Of a stretch of DNA of 37,704 bases, positions 1 through 8,873 are shown piece by piece. The first letter of the stretch is position 1. Every line of letters begins with the position of its first letter. The stretch is from NCBI GenBank assembly GCA_005778115.1, contig SXKJ01000408.1, positions 1 through 37,704 on the forward strand, read 5' to 3'. The stretch is from Planctomyces sp. GTDB lineage: Bacteria > Planctomycetota > Planctomycetia > Planctomycetales > Planctomycetaceae. The position numbers and the translations under genes were made by a program. The notes under the pieces are model-generated. The model was not told the DNA's origin, searched no databases, and was given only the letters and a program-made list of their open reading frames with translations.

Positions 1-3000
1 GAACCGTCCTCAGCGACGGTGAAGGTCTCATCGTCGGCAACCGGCGGATCGTTGACCGGTGTGACTATGCCGCTGACGTGGCCGACGTCCGTGCCGCCGT
101 TGCCATCTCCGAGCGTGTAGTCGAATGCGGCTGGGCCGTTGTAGTTCGCATTCGGGGTGAAGGTCAGCGTGCCGTCGGGATTCAAACTCACGACACCGGT
201 GGAGATCGTCACCGGACTGCCGATCGAAATCGGCGTGCCGTCGATCTCGGTGACCGTCAATGTGTCGCCATCCAGGTCCATGTCGCCGAGCAACACGTCG
301 ATGATGACGGAACCGTCCTCGGCCATCGTGAAGCTCTCATCGTCCGCCACCGGGGGATCATTCACCGGCGTGACTGTTCCGCTGACGTGGCCGATATGGC
401 TGGCACCGTTCCCGTCGCTCACCGTGTAGTCGAACGCCGCCGGACCGTTGTTGTTCGCATTCGGTGTGAAGGTCAGCGTGCCGTCCGCGTTGAGGCTCAC
501 GATTCCGGCGACGATCGTGACCGGACTGCCGACGCTGATTGGCGTGCCGTCAATCTCGGTGACGCTCAGCGTGTCCCCATCGAGATCCGTGTCGCCCGTC
601 AGCACGTCGATGATGACGAAGCCGTCCTCGGCCACCGTGAAGCTCTCATCGTCCGCGACCGGCGGATCGTTGACGGCTCCAACCGCGATCATCACCACCG
701 CGGTCGAGGTCAGCCCGCCGGGGTCGCGCAGCTCGTATGTAAACGAGCCAAAACCATTGAAGCCCAGGTTGGGCGTGTAGGTAAAGCTGCCATCTGCCGC
801 CAGCATGAGCGAACCATTGGTCACGTCCACGATCGGTGTCAGCGAGACGCTCAGCGAATCGCCGTCGATATCCGAGTCCACTCCGGATCCCGTGTCATCG
901 GTGAGCACATTCCCGGAAACTGAGGCATCCTCGGCCGTCACGTAGGCGTTTGGGTGAGCAACCGGCACATCATTGACCGGCGTCACGGCGCCGCTCACAT
1001 GGCCGATGTCCGTGCCACCGTTGCAATCGCTGATCGTGTAGTCGAAGGCGGCCGGTCCGTTGTAGTTCGAGTTCGGAGTAAACGTCACGGTGCCGTCAGC
1101 ATTGAGACTCACGACCCCCATGGCGATCGTCACGGGACTGCCGACACTAATCGGCGTGCCATTAACGTGGGTGACGATCAGCGAATCGCCATCGAGATCG
1201 GTGTCGCCCGTCAGCACGGGAATGACGACACCGGCATCTTCAGCGACGAGGAAAGTCTCATCATCGGCAACCGGCGGATCGTTGACTGGCGTGACCGCTC
1301 CGCTGACGTGGCCGACGTCCGACCCGCCGTTGCCGTCACTGAGCGTGTAGTCAAACGTGGCTGGGCCGTTGTAGTTCGCATTGGGCGTGAACGTCAGCGT
1401 GCCATCCGCGTTGAGACTCACAACTCCCGTCGCGATGGCCATCGGACTGCCGATCGAAATCAGCGTGCCGTCGATCTCGGTGACGCTCAGCGTGTCCCCA
1501 TCCAGATCGGTGTCGCCGAGCAGCACGTCGATGATCACGTTCCCGTCTTCGGCGACCGTGAAACTCTCATCGTCGGCGACGGGAGAATCATTGACCGGCG
1601 TGACGGTGCCGCTGACGTTCCCAACATCACTGCCGCCGTTGCCGTCGCTCACCGTGTAGTCGAAGGAAGCCGGGCCGTGGTAGTTGGCGTTGGGGGTGAA
1701 AGTGAGCGTGCCATCGACGTTGAGGCTGACGAGGCCGGTGGCGATCGTCACCGGACTGCCCAGCGAAATCGGCGTGCCGTCGATCTCGCTGACGCTCAGC
1801 GTGTCGCCATCCAGGTCGGTGTCCCCGAGCAGCACGTCGATGATCACGTTCCCGTCTTCGGCGACCGTGAAACTCTCATCGTCGGCGACGGGGGGATCAT
1901 TGACCGGCGTGACCGTGCCGCTGACGTTGCCGACGTCCGTGCCGCCGTTGCCGTCGCTAACCGTGTAGTCGAATGACGCCGGACCGTTGAAGTTGGCATT
2001 GGGGGTAAAGGTCAGCGTGCCGTCGGCGTTGAGGCTGACGAGGCCGGTGGCGATCGTCACCGGACTGCCCAGCGAGATCGGCGTGCCGTCGATGTCGGTG
2101 ACGCTCAGCGTGTCGCCATCCAGATCGGTGTCACCAAGCAGCACGTCGACGATCACGCTGCCGTCTTCGGCGACCGTAAAACTCTCGTCGTCCGCAACGG
2201 GCGGATCGTTCACCGGCGTGACATTCACCGTCATCGTCGCCGAACTGCTGAAGACAATCCCGTCGCTGACTTGGAACGTGAAGGTCGTGTAGGGGGAGCC
2301 GTTGCCATTCAATGCCGGTGTGAAGACCAGCGTATTGAGGCTGGCCGTCGGAATGATCTGATTCAGCGTGACGGCGACTCCGCCGAGCGTCAGCGTGCCG
2401 ACGCTGGGCAACGCGGTGATCCGAATACTCTGCAACGTGTTGCCGGAATCGACGTCGCTGAACGGGAAGCTGGCGGCCGCGAACGTGACGGGAGTGTCTT
2501 CCGGAGTCGTGACCGAGTTGTTCGACGTGGTCGGCGGGTCATTCACGGGAGTGACATTGACCGTCATCGTGGCCGAACTGCTGAAGAGTGCTCCGTCGCC
2601 GACTTGGAAATTGAACGTCGTGCAGGGGGAGCCGTTGCCGTTCAACGCCGGAGTGAACACGAGCGTATTAAGACTGGCCGTCGGGATGATTTGATTGAGC
2701 GTGACGGCCATTCCGCCAAGCGTCAGGCTGCCGATGCTGGGCAACGCGGTGATCCGAACACTCTGCAACGTGTCGCCGGAATCGACGTCGCTGAACGGGA
2801 AGCTGGCGGCCGCGAACGTGACGGGCGTGTCTTCGGGGGTCGTGACCGAGTTGTTCGACGTGGTCGGCGGGTCATTCACGGGAGTGACATTGACCGTCAT
2901 CGTGGCCGAACTGCTGAAGAGTGTTCCGTCGCCGACTTGGAAATTGAACGTCGTGTAGGGCGAGCCGTTGCCGTTCAATGCCGGTGTGAACACGAGCGTA

Positions 3001-4350
3001 CCGAGGCTGGCCACCGGGATGACTTGGTTGAGCGTGACGGCGACTCCGCCGAGCGTCAGCGTGCCGACGCTGGGGAGCGAGGTGATCCTCACGCTCTGCA
3101 AAGTGTCACCGGGATCGCCGTCGCTGAACGGGAAGTTGGCCGCTGCGAACGTGACCGGCGTTTCTTCGGAAGTCGTCACCGAGTTGTTCGAGGTCGGCGG
3201 CGCATCGCTCACGGACGCAACATTGATTCCGATCGTGTCGCTGTCGCTCATCGCTCCGCCGGCACCGGTGTTGCCTTGATCGTTCGTGTTGATCTGGAGG
3301 CTGGCCGGGCCGAAGTAATTCGCGGTGGAGAGGAAGCTCAAGCCGGCGAGCGCGGCGTTGATGCTCGTCAGCGTGCCGGTGAAGGTCATCGTGGAGTCGG
3401 AAGTGCCGTCGCCGACGGTGAAGGCCAGCCCGCCAGTTCCCGACAACGAGATCGCACCGTTGGTGCCGGTCAACGTGATTTGCAACGAGGCAGTGCCGGC
3501 ATCCACATCGCTGATCGAAATCAGATTGCCGTTGCCGACGGAGAAGACGCGAGCGGTGTCTTCGTTGGTGGATTGCGTGACCGGAACCGTATTGATCGGA
3601 GCGTCGTTGACGTTGATTGCCGAGCTTCCCAAGTCAGTGATACCGGTCGTGCCCGTGGCACCGACCAGCGTGGCCACGGCGGTGGTCTGGTTGATGGTGT
3701 AGATGTTATCGCCGGCGTGCGCGTAGAGCGTGCCGTTTGAGCCGAACGCAAAGCCGTTGATCGTGATGGTCGGCGTGATAACGCCGATGAGTGTGGCGAC
3801 AAAGGTGGTGGTATTGACCGTGTAGAGCGAGTTCCCGGAGTTCCACCACAAGACGTTGTTGGTATCAAACGCCATGTCGCCCGAACCGGCGACCAGCGTG
3901 CTGACGACGCCGGACGAGATGACCGCTCCGGTGGTGGGATTGAGTTGATACAGCGTGTTGCTGGGACTGCCGGTGGCGGCCCAGAGAGTGCCGTCGGATC
4001 GGAACGACAGCTTGATGATGTTCCCCGGCAGGCTGGCGAGCGTCGTGACCAGCGTGTTCGTGCCGGTGAGCGGGTTGAACCGCGAGAGCCGAGCCGTCGG
4101 GTTGGTGAATTCGATGTAGAACACGTCGCCAGAGACTGGGTCGCGGGCGTTGGCGGCGGTCGTGTAGGAACTTGTGCCGACCGTGATGGCGGCTCCGGTC
4201 GCGATATTGATTGTGGAGATGTTGAACGGGGACGCATTGGACGCCGCATAAATGGCGGTCATGCGGGTATCGAACCGCCGCTGGAACACGCCCGCCGTAT
4301 CGCCGGTGCCGTTGCCGCTCCAGACGATGGTGAAATCCGTATTCGGCGCG
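1..4350 (-). CDS. Giant cell-surface protein, C-terminal part in the restored frame (propeller-like segment plus cadherin-like/tandem-95 repeats), runs off the left edge
   Basis: This is the continuation of the gene that starts at 6420, read in the frame that becomes correct once one copy of the 10-bp duplication at 4349-4374 is ignored. I found no stop in this frame down to base 1. Codon first bases stay at the same phase at about 4343, 3719, 2543, 1571 and 32. In order it encodes the end of the 54-residue repeats, about 200 residues rich in short beta-propeller-like motifs (for example HAGDNIYTINQTTAVATLVG), one longer cadherin-like unit, three 111-residue units (SNNSVTTPEDTPVTFAAA type), then seven units of about 103 residues (PPVADDESFTVAEDG ... 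DTDLDGDTLSV ... NGPASFDYTVSDGNGG). Such Ig/cadherin-like units (VCBS, Cadherin_5, Big_9 families) occur in giant adhesins. The DxDxDGD motif suggests calcium binding. The C-terminus and any anchoring signal lie outside the window. Adhesion is inferred from architecture only. Confidence 0.85.
51..2207 (-). repeat. Seven tandem 309-bp DNA repeats (one 303 bp) coding cadherin-like units
   Basis: The boundary motif (GGATCGTTGACCGG and variants on the plus strand, coding VNDPP) starts near 51, 360, 669, 972, 1281, 1590, 1899 and 2208. The spacing is 309 bp except for one 303-bp unit at 669-971, which is also the most divergent (NAYVTAEDASVSGNV). Each unit codes 103 residues. Neighbouring units are highly similar at DNA level, so unequal recombination or assembly collapse could change copy number. 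Confidence 0.9.
2208..3206 (-). repeat. Three tandem 333-bp DNA repeats coding 111-residue units
   Basis: Unit boundaries fall at 2208, 2541, 2874 and 3207, exactly 333 bp apart. Each codes SNNSVTTPEDTPVTF at its N-terminus and FQVGDG(T/A)LFSSSATMTV near its C-terminus. The first two units are nearly identical at DNA level. This repeat type is distinct from the adjoining 309-bp type. Confidence 0.9.
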
Positions 4351-6420
4351 ATGATCGCCGATGATCGCCGATGAGAATTGCTGGTTGTTGGCCGTCGTTC
4401 CGGCGACGCGAAACTCGACATCTTGCGCAACGCCCGCCGCGCTGTAGCGCTGAGCGTAAACGCCGTTCGTACTGCCATCCGACGCCGAGTCGGTCCAAGT
4501 GACCAAGAAGTTGCCCGACGAATCGCTGGCAACCGTGGAATACTGCTGAGTGTTGGTGACGGTCGTGTTGACGCGGAACTCAGTCGCATCGAGCGCCGTG
4601 CCCGCCGAGTTGTAGCGCCGTGCGAACACGCCCGTGGTATCGCCGGTTCCTTCGCCGCTCCAGGTCACGACGAAGCCGCCTGCGGAGTTCATCGCCACGC
4701 GACCGTACTGTTGCGTGTTCGTCGTCGTCGTGTTGATGCGGAACTCGGTCCCCACGGCGGTACCGGTGGTATTGTAGCGCTGACCGAACACGCCGGCTGT
4801 GTCCCCGGTTCCTTCGCCGCTCCAGACGACAACGAAATCTCCTTTGGGATTCATGTCCACAGCAGCAAAGGACTGCGTGCCGGTCGTGGTGGTGTTGATG
4901 CGGAACTCACCGCCGATTGTGGCACCGGCGGCGGTGTAGCGTTGGCCGAACACGCCGGCCGTGTCGCCGGTTCCTTCGCCACTCCAGACGATGACGAAGT
5001 TGCCCAACGAATCGAGCGCGACCGAAGGTTGCTGTTGCGTGTTGGTCGTGGTGGTGTTGACGCGGAACTCGGCCCCTTGTGCGACACCCGCCGCATTGAA
5101 CCGCTGAGCAAAGACGCCGGCCGTGTCGCCCGATCCATTGCCGCTCCAGGCAATGACGAAGTTGCCCGCCAAATCCATATCTACCGTGGGAAACTGTTGC
5201 GCGTTGAGCGTGGTCGTGTTCGCTCGCGTTTCAGCACCCTGCGCGACACCGGCCGCGTTGTAACGCTGGAAGTAAACGCCGAATCCGCTGCCGTCGAGAT
5301 TCGAATCGGCCCAGGTGACGACATAGTTCCCCGCCGCATCGGAGGCCACTGCTTGCGGACTGGCAAACGCCGTCTCCTGAGTGTTGGCGGTGGTCGTATT
5401 CACGCGCGATTCCGGTGCCGTCGGTGCCGCCAGCAGTACGTCATTCCAAGTGATGCCCAGCGTGGCGTCTTGACCGATCGTCTCTGTCACCGTGCCGTGG
5501 AAGTATTCCAAGTCCCAGTTGCCACCGAGCGCCGCGCTGCCGGTGAGGTCCGTCGATCCCGCCACGTCCGCACCAGTCAACGCGCTGAGTCCGTCGATCA
5601 ATTGCTGACCTTCGGCCGTTGCCGCCAGGTTGCAGCCGTAGATCAGCAGGTCGCCGTCGCTGGCGAAGGCACTCGCCCAGCGTGCGACCTCTCCGCTCAC
5701 GCCCATCAGGGACTGTTGGTCGATCCAAGTCGCTCCGAGTTGGAAGCCCCCCGCCTGGCCGTGCGAGAGGATGTGAACCGCGGCGAGATCGCTGCGGCCT
5801 TCGAGCGCCGCAGTCACTTGCGACACGCCATCGAGGTTCGCATCGAGCAACTCAATCTCGAACACGCTCCCCGGCGCCGCTTGTCCAAAGAGATCGTCAA
5901 GCAACGCCTGATAGCCCGGGACCGACGTGTCGACGAACACCAACTCGTGCCGGATCGAGTCCGCCGTCGCCGCATTCACTTCCGAGCGTTGCTCATCGAC
6001 GGTCATCAACAACTGCTGAGCCAACTCCTCGGAGTGCATCAGCGATTCGTCGCTCGGCACGGCGTTCGGATCGAGCACCAGTTCTTGCTGGCCATCCAAC
6101 GGTTGCCCGACCAACTCCGCCATCAGCTCTTCGACTTGATCCAGCGATTCGATCACCCGCACTTCAGCCGGTTCGGCGATGCTGCTCTCCTGCGGCATCG
6201 CTTCCTGCGCCGCCTGAGCCTGCTGCGCCAGCTCGGCATCGATCGGAGCCACCGGCCCCGCATCGAACAGCAGCCGGTCTTCCAGGCGTTCGAGCAACAA
6301 TTGCCGCCGAGGTGCCGGCTCGTTGGGCGGAGCTTGTTCCGGACTACGGAAATAACCGTTCGCCAGCAGTGCTCGAAACAAATGACGTCCCATGTGCCAC
6401 CATCTGCGCGAGGCGATCAT
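3865..6420 (-). CDS. Giant DUF4347 surface protein, N-terminal part (851-residue reading before and after frameshift)
   Basis: Residues 1-55 hold a basic start and the motif ERLEDRLLFDAG, an N-terminal signature common in very large planctomycete exported proteins. There is no classical signal peptide. Residues about 155-325 match DUF4347: a hydrophobic strand ending in HILSHG (His220) and a second ending in LLIYGCNLA (Cys263). From about 337 there are seven repeats of about 54 residues (FRVNTTTTNTQQ ... WSGEGTGDTAGVFGQRY). In repeat seven, after about residue 683, the reading turns into low-sense sequence (HRLERQRHRRYGG). This coincides with a 10-bp tandem duplication. Removing one copy restores a perfect repeat (APNTDFTIVWSGNGTGDTAGVF) and opens the frame to the window edge. 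So the last roughly 160 residues before the stop at 3865 are out of frame. The start could also be the ATG at 6393. Neither has a well-spaced ribosome site. Confidence 0.85.
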   Translation of the reverse strand: MIASRRWWHMGRHLFRALLANGYFRSPEQAPPNEPAPRRQLLLERLEDRLLFDAGPVAPIDAELAQQAQAAQEAMPQESSIAEPAEVRVIESLDQVEELMAELVGQPLDGQQELVLDPNAVPSDESLMHSEELAQQLLMTVDEQRSEVNAATADSIRHELVFVDTSVPGYQALLDDLFGQAAPGSVFEIELLDANLDGVSQVTAALEGRSDLAAVHILSHGQAGGFQLGATWIDQQSLMGVSGEVARWASAFASDGDLLIYGCNLAATAEGQQLIDGLSALTGADVAGSTDLTGSAALGGNWDLEYFHGTVTETIGQDATLGITWNDVLLAAPTAPESRVNTTTANTQETAFASPQAVASDAAGNYVVTWADSNLDGSGFGVYFQRYNAAGVAQGAETRANTTTLNAQQFPTVDMDLAGNFVIAWSGNGSGDTAGVFAQRFNAAGVAQGAEFRVNTTTTNTQQQPSVALDSLGNFVIVWSGEGTGDTAGVFGQRYTAAGATIGGEFRINTTTTGTQSFAAVDMNPKGDFVVVWSGEGTGDTAGVFGQRYNTTGTAVGTEFRINTTTTNTQQYGRVAMNSAGGFVVTWSGEGTGDTTGVFARRYNSAGTALDATEFRVNTTVTNTQQYSTVASDSSGNFLVTWTDSASDGSTNGVYAQRYSAAGVAQDVEFRVAGTTANNQQFSSAIIGDHRAEYGFHHRLERQRHRRYGGRVPAAVRYPHDRHLCGVQCVPVQHLHNQYRDRSRHHGRHKFLHDRRQRPRPSLWRRVLHRIHQPDGSALAVQPAHRHEHAGHDARQPAGEHHQAVVPIRRHSLGRHRQSQQHAVSTQSHHRSGHLVRRRQHAGRRFGRHGV
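4262..5412 (-). repeat. Seven consecutive ~54-residue protein repeats (TNTQQ / VWSGxGTGDTAGVF type)
   Basis: Seven copies can be aligned by eye. Each starts with E(F/S/T)R(V/I)NTTTxNTQQ, continues with a hydrophobic strand GNFVIVW, then SGEGTGDTAGVFxQRYNAAG. Period is about 162 bp. Copies 1 and 6 carry a variant centre (DSNLDGSGFGVY, DSASDGSTNGVY). Copy 7 contains the frameshift. The WD-like spacing could form a seven-bladed propeller, but that is inference. Confidence 0.8.
4349..4374. repeat. 10-bp tandem duplication causing a frameshift in the giant gene
   Basis: ATGATCGCCG is repeated exactly at 4351-4360 and 4361-4370, and the periodicity extends to 2.6 copies over 4349-4374. Ten bases is not a multiple of three. 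Dropping one copy joins S-S-A-I-I to A-P-N-T-D-F-T-I-V-W, the expected repeat-seven sequence. Confidence 0.9.
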
Positions 6421-6624
6421 CCTCGCGGATCGTTCCAGAAAATCGGATCAATCGGATTCTTCGTCCTGGCCCAAGCGCAGAATCTGCGCGAACCCTGACG
6501 TCTCGATAGCCATTCAGAACCATGTCTCGCGCCGCGTGAACCGACTTCCGCGAAGACATTACCGATCAACGAAACTCCGACAATCACGCGGCTGGTAACG
6601 ATCGCAACGGATGTGCCTGCTACG
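6421..6624. other. Intergenic region between the esterase stop and the giant gene start
   Basis: No gene, palindrome or terminator hairpin was recognised in this stretch. It must hold the promoter of the giant gene. I cannot pick out convincing -35/-10 boxes. Confidence 0.4.
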
Positions 6625-8583
6625 TCACCAGGCGCGCTTCAGCCCTTTCGCGAAGATCGCCTCCGCAGATGCCGCGTCGTCGCTCGGCCGGTCGATCAGC
6701 GTCAACTCTTGAGCCTTCACCAACTGGCGAATCAGCGCTTGCCGAGGATCAGGACTGCCCGGACTCACCACGCTCGGATGCACGACGAGGCAGTCCCACT
6801 CCTGATGCCCGAAGCTCAGCGACCAGTTCATGATCCACGAGTACGAACGAAAATACTCTTCTTCCGTCGCCGCCGTGATTCCCGCAGGCACGGCGATGAT
6901 CACGAGGTCCGGCTTCATCGCCCGCACGGAGTCTTTTGCGAATCGCTCGATCTCGGCCAATGACTTCCCGGTTGTCTGCCAAACCGTGACTTCGGCTGTC
7001 GCCTGCGGAGACAACTGCTTGAGTGCGGGGCCGATCAATCCATCGAACGGCGGCATCGCCAGCACTTTCACGGGCTTGCCACCATCGATCAACGCTTTCG
7101 TTTTAACGAGCGCCGGTTGCAACGGCCCCACGTTCGCCAGCGAAACTTCTTTGCCGGTGATCGTGTGGCAAAGTTCTTGAGCCATCAGTTTGTGGCCGTC
7201 CATATTGGGATGAATCTCGTCGCTCAAGAGGCACCGAAAACCCCACGCATCCTTCACACGAAACGCTTCGCATGCCGCGAATTGATCGCAGACCGGCACC
7301 TTGAGCGATTGGCCCGTCGCATGAATCACATCGCAGAAGCGTTTCAGTTTCTCAATCGGCCGGCCGCCGGTGGTGATGACCGAATTCGGCGTGCAGAGCA
7401 CCACTTGAGCTTTCGCGTCGCGGCAACGGGCCACAAGCGTTTCGAGGTTCTTGCCATACTGCTCTTCGGTCATGCGTGCCATGTCGTTCAGGCCGAAGCT
7501 GATCGTGACCAAGTCCGGCTTGTGCATCAGCACGTCGCTATCGAGTCGCTTCAGTCCATTGTCCGTTGAGTGTCCGCTGATCCCCGCGTTGATGACCTTC
7601 ACGTTGGCGTTGGGAATCGCCTGCTTGATCGCGACCTCCAGCATCTCCGGATACGCCCGCCGCCCGCCGGTGTGGTAATAGACTCCGGTGACGCTGTCGC
7701 CGAGACACACAATCGTCACCGGTTTCGCTCCAAATTCGAGCAAAGGCTTCGCAGCCGACGCGGTTCCAGCAGCGAACACTTGAGCCAACACAAATTCGAA
7801 TGCCTCAATCGCGTCGCCGTACTTGGTGTCGTGCCCACCGTCGGGCTTGTGAATCGACCGTACGGGACGGTTCTGTTTCTTCAACGCTTCCGCCAATCGC
7901 AACACGCTGTCCGGTGGCACGAGCTTGTCCTGCCCGCCGGTCGTCATCGCGATCGGCATCGTCAGTCTGTCCGAGTTCAATTCGGCCGAGCGTTTGCGGT
8001 ACTCGTCCGGCTTGTCCTGCTTCGAGCCACCGAACGACGCGGCGATCGCGTCTTGAAACAACGCATACTCCACCAAGTTCGCCGTGCCGTTCATCGACAC
8101 GACCCCATCGATCTGATCGGGATGCAACGCGGCAAACGTCAGCGCGGCTGTGCCGCCCATCGACCCGCCAGTGATCACCACCGTGTGAACGCGATACTTG
8201 CTCCGCAGTTCCTCCAGAATTTGCAGCATGTCTGCTTCGGCCGCCGGTCCCATCCAAGACGTCTTGGCACGATAGTCCGGCGAGACGTAGATCATCTGAT
8301 GCTTGGCTGCCGCCTCGCGAGCCGCGCGACATTCGTCCCGACCGTCCTTCACGAACTGCCAGCGATCCGAACCGTGCCCATGTAGAGCGATCATCACCGA
8401 GACCGGCGACTGCGAATCAAATCCCTCCGGCAGAACAACGACGTAACGCTGCTCGGTGCCATCCAACTTGGAGAGGAAGACGACATCTTGAGGTTCGGCA
8501 GATTCAGTGACCGATGCTGCCATTGTCGCCAACAATAGTGAAACGCAGATGGTGAGCAAGCACCCACAAAACGAGCGACACAT
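6625..8583 (-). CDS. Secreted alpha/beta-hydrolase esterase fused to an SGNH hydrolase and a degenerate third domain
   Basis: The start is set at the ATG at 8583 because AAGGAG sits six bases upstream and the product (652 residues) then opens with a signal peptide (residues 1-29). An upstream in-frame start at 8706 would translate palindromic repeat DNA. Residues about 35-275 are an alpha/beta hydrolase of the PHB-depolymerase/feruloyl-esterase type: oxyanion region ALHGHG, nucleophile Ser141 in GGSMGG, Asp219 (GGQDKL), His251 (DGGHD). Residues about 288-475 are an SGNH hydrolase with all blocks: GDS (Ser297), the NAGISG glycine, GLND (Asn366), and DEIHP (Asp455, His458). Residues about 495-652 look like a second SGNH-type fold lacking the catalytic residues (PPFDGLIGPAL, LVIIAVPAG, CLVVHPSVV). 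The likely job is ester removal from acylated polysaccharide outside the cytoplasm; the substrate is unknown. Confidence 0.88.
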   Translation of the reverse strand: MCRSFCGCLLTICVSLLLATMAASVTESAEPQDVVFLSKLDGTEQRYVVVLPEGFDSQSPVSVMIALHGHGSDRWQFVKDGRDECRAAREAAAKHQMIYVSPDYRAKTSWMGPAAEADMLQILEELRSKYRVHTVVITGGSMGGTAALTFAALHPDQIDGVVSMNGTANLVEYALFQDAIAASFGGSKQDKPDEYRKRSAELNSDRLTMPIAMTTGGQDKLVPPDSVLRLAEALKKQNRPVRSIHKPDGGHDTKYGDAIEAFEFVLAQVFAAGTASAAKPLLEFGAKPVTIVCLGDSVTGVYYHTGGRRAYPEMLEVAIKQAIPNANVKVINAGISGHSTDNGLKRLDSDVLMHKPDLVTISFGLNDMARMTEEQYGKNLETLVARCRDAKAQVVLCTPNSVITTGGRPIEKLKRFCDVIHATGQSLKVPVCDQFAACEAFRVKDAWGFRCLLSDEIHPNMDGHKLMAQELCHTITGKEVSLANVGPLQPALVKTKALIDGGKPVKVLAMPPFDGLIGPALKQLSPQATAEVTVWQTTGKSLAEIERFAKDSVRAMKPDLVIIAVPAGITAATEEEYFRSYSWIMNWSLSFGHQEWDCLVVHPSVVSPGSPDPRQALIRQLVKAQELTLIDRPSDDAASAEAIFAKGLKRAW

Positions 8584-8623
8584 GAGATGCTCCTTAGAGA
8601 AAATGGATCGCACCAGTCTTCCA

Positions 8624-8832
8624 GTCTTGGCCCCAAAGGGGACTGACTCGAAAGCCCAGGGCGGCAGCCCTGGGTCGCAGTCGCAAATCAAATCGATTAG
8701 GCCCAACGGGCCGTGACTCGTCGCCTCTACTCGTTCAGTTACGGCCCGTTGGGCCTTGTCATTTCTCTATGTGCAAGCTTCCCAGGGCTAGCGCCCTGGG
8801 CTTTCGAGTCATGCCCCTTTGGGGCTGAAGAC
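8624..8832. repeat. 209-bp nested palindrome (two inverted repeats, one inside the other)
   Basis: The outer arms at 8624-8674 and 8781-8832 are nearly complementary over about 50 bases and share the core ACTCGAAAGCCCAGGGC and CCCCAAAGGGG. The inner arms at 8699-8714 and 8741-8756 (AGGCCCAACGGGCCGT) are perfectly complementary. It lies in the upstream region of the esterase gene and downstream of the RNase PH stop. A decayed relative of the outer arm is at about 37507. No transposase is nearby. Confidence 0.9.
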
Positions 8833-8873
8833 CAGACAAGGCCAACGACGCACAATAAATAATTGGAAAGGAT

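Noticed and set aside
51..3206. Regular repeats as a CRISPR array
   Set aside because: Units of 309 and 333 bp are in-frame protein repeats with no short spacer/repeat pattern and no cas genes.
78..3740. Long plus-strand open frames opposite the repeat region (for example 78-923, 954-1976, 2271-3740)
   Set aside because: They are complementary shadows of the tandem repeats. Their products are Arg/Asp/Val-rich or Ser/Pro-rich without family features, whereas the minus strand codes clear cadherin-like units.
3521..4249. Minus-strand ORF of 242 residues within the giant gene
   Set aside because: Arg/Ser/Pro-rich composition in the wrong frame; the restored frame reads sensible propeller and cadherin-like sequence through the same bases.
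4378..6498. 706-residue plus-strand ORF opposite the DUF4347 region
   Set aside because: Arg/Val/Ala-rich product with no recognisable domain, lying antisense to a strongly supported gene.
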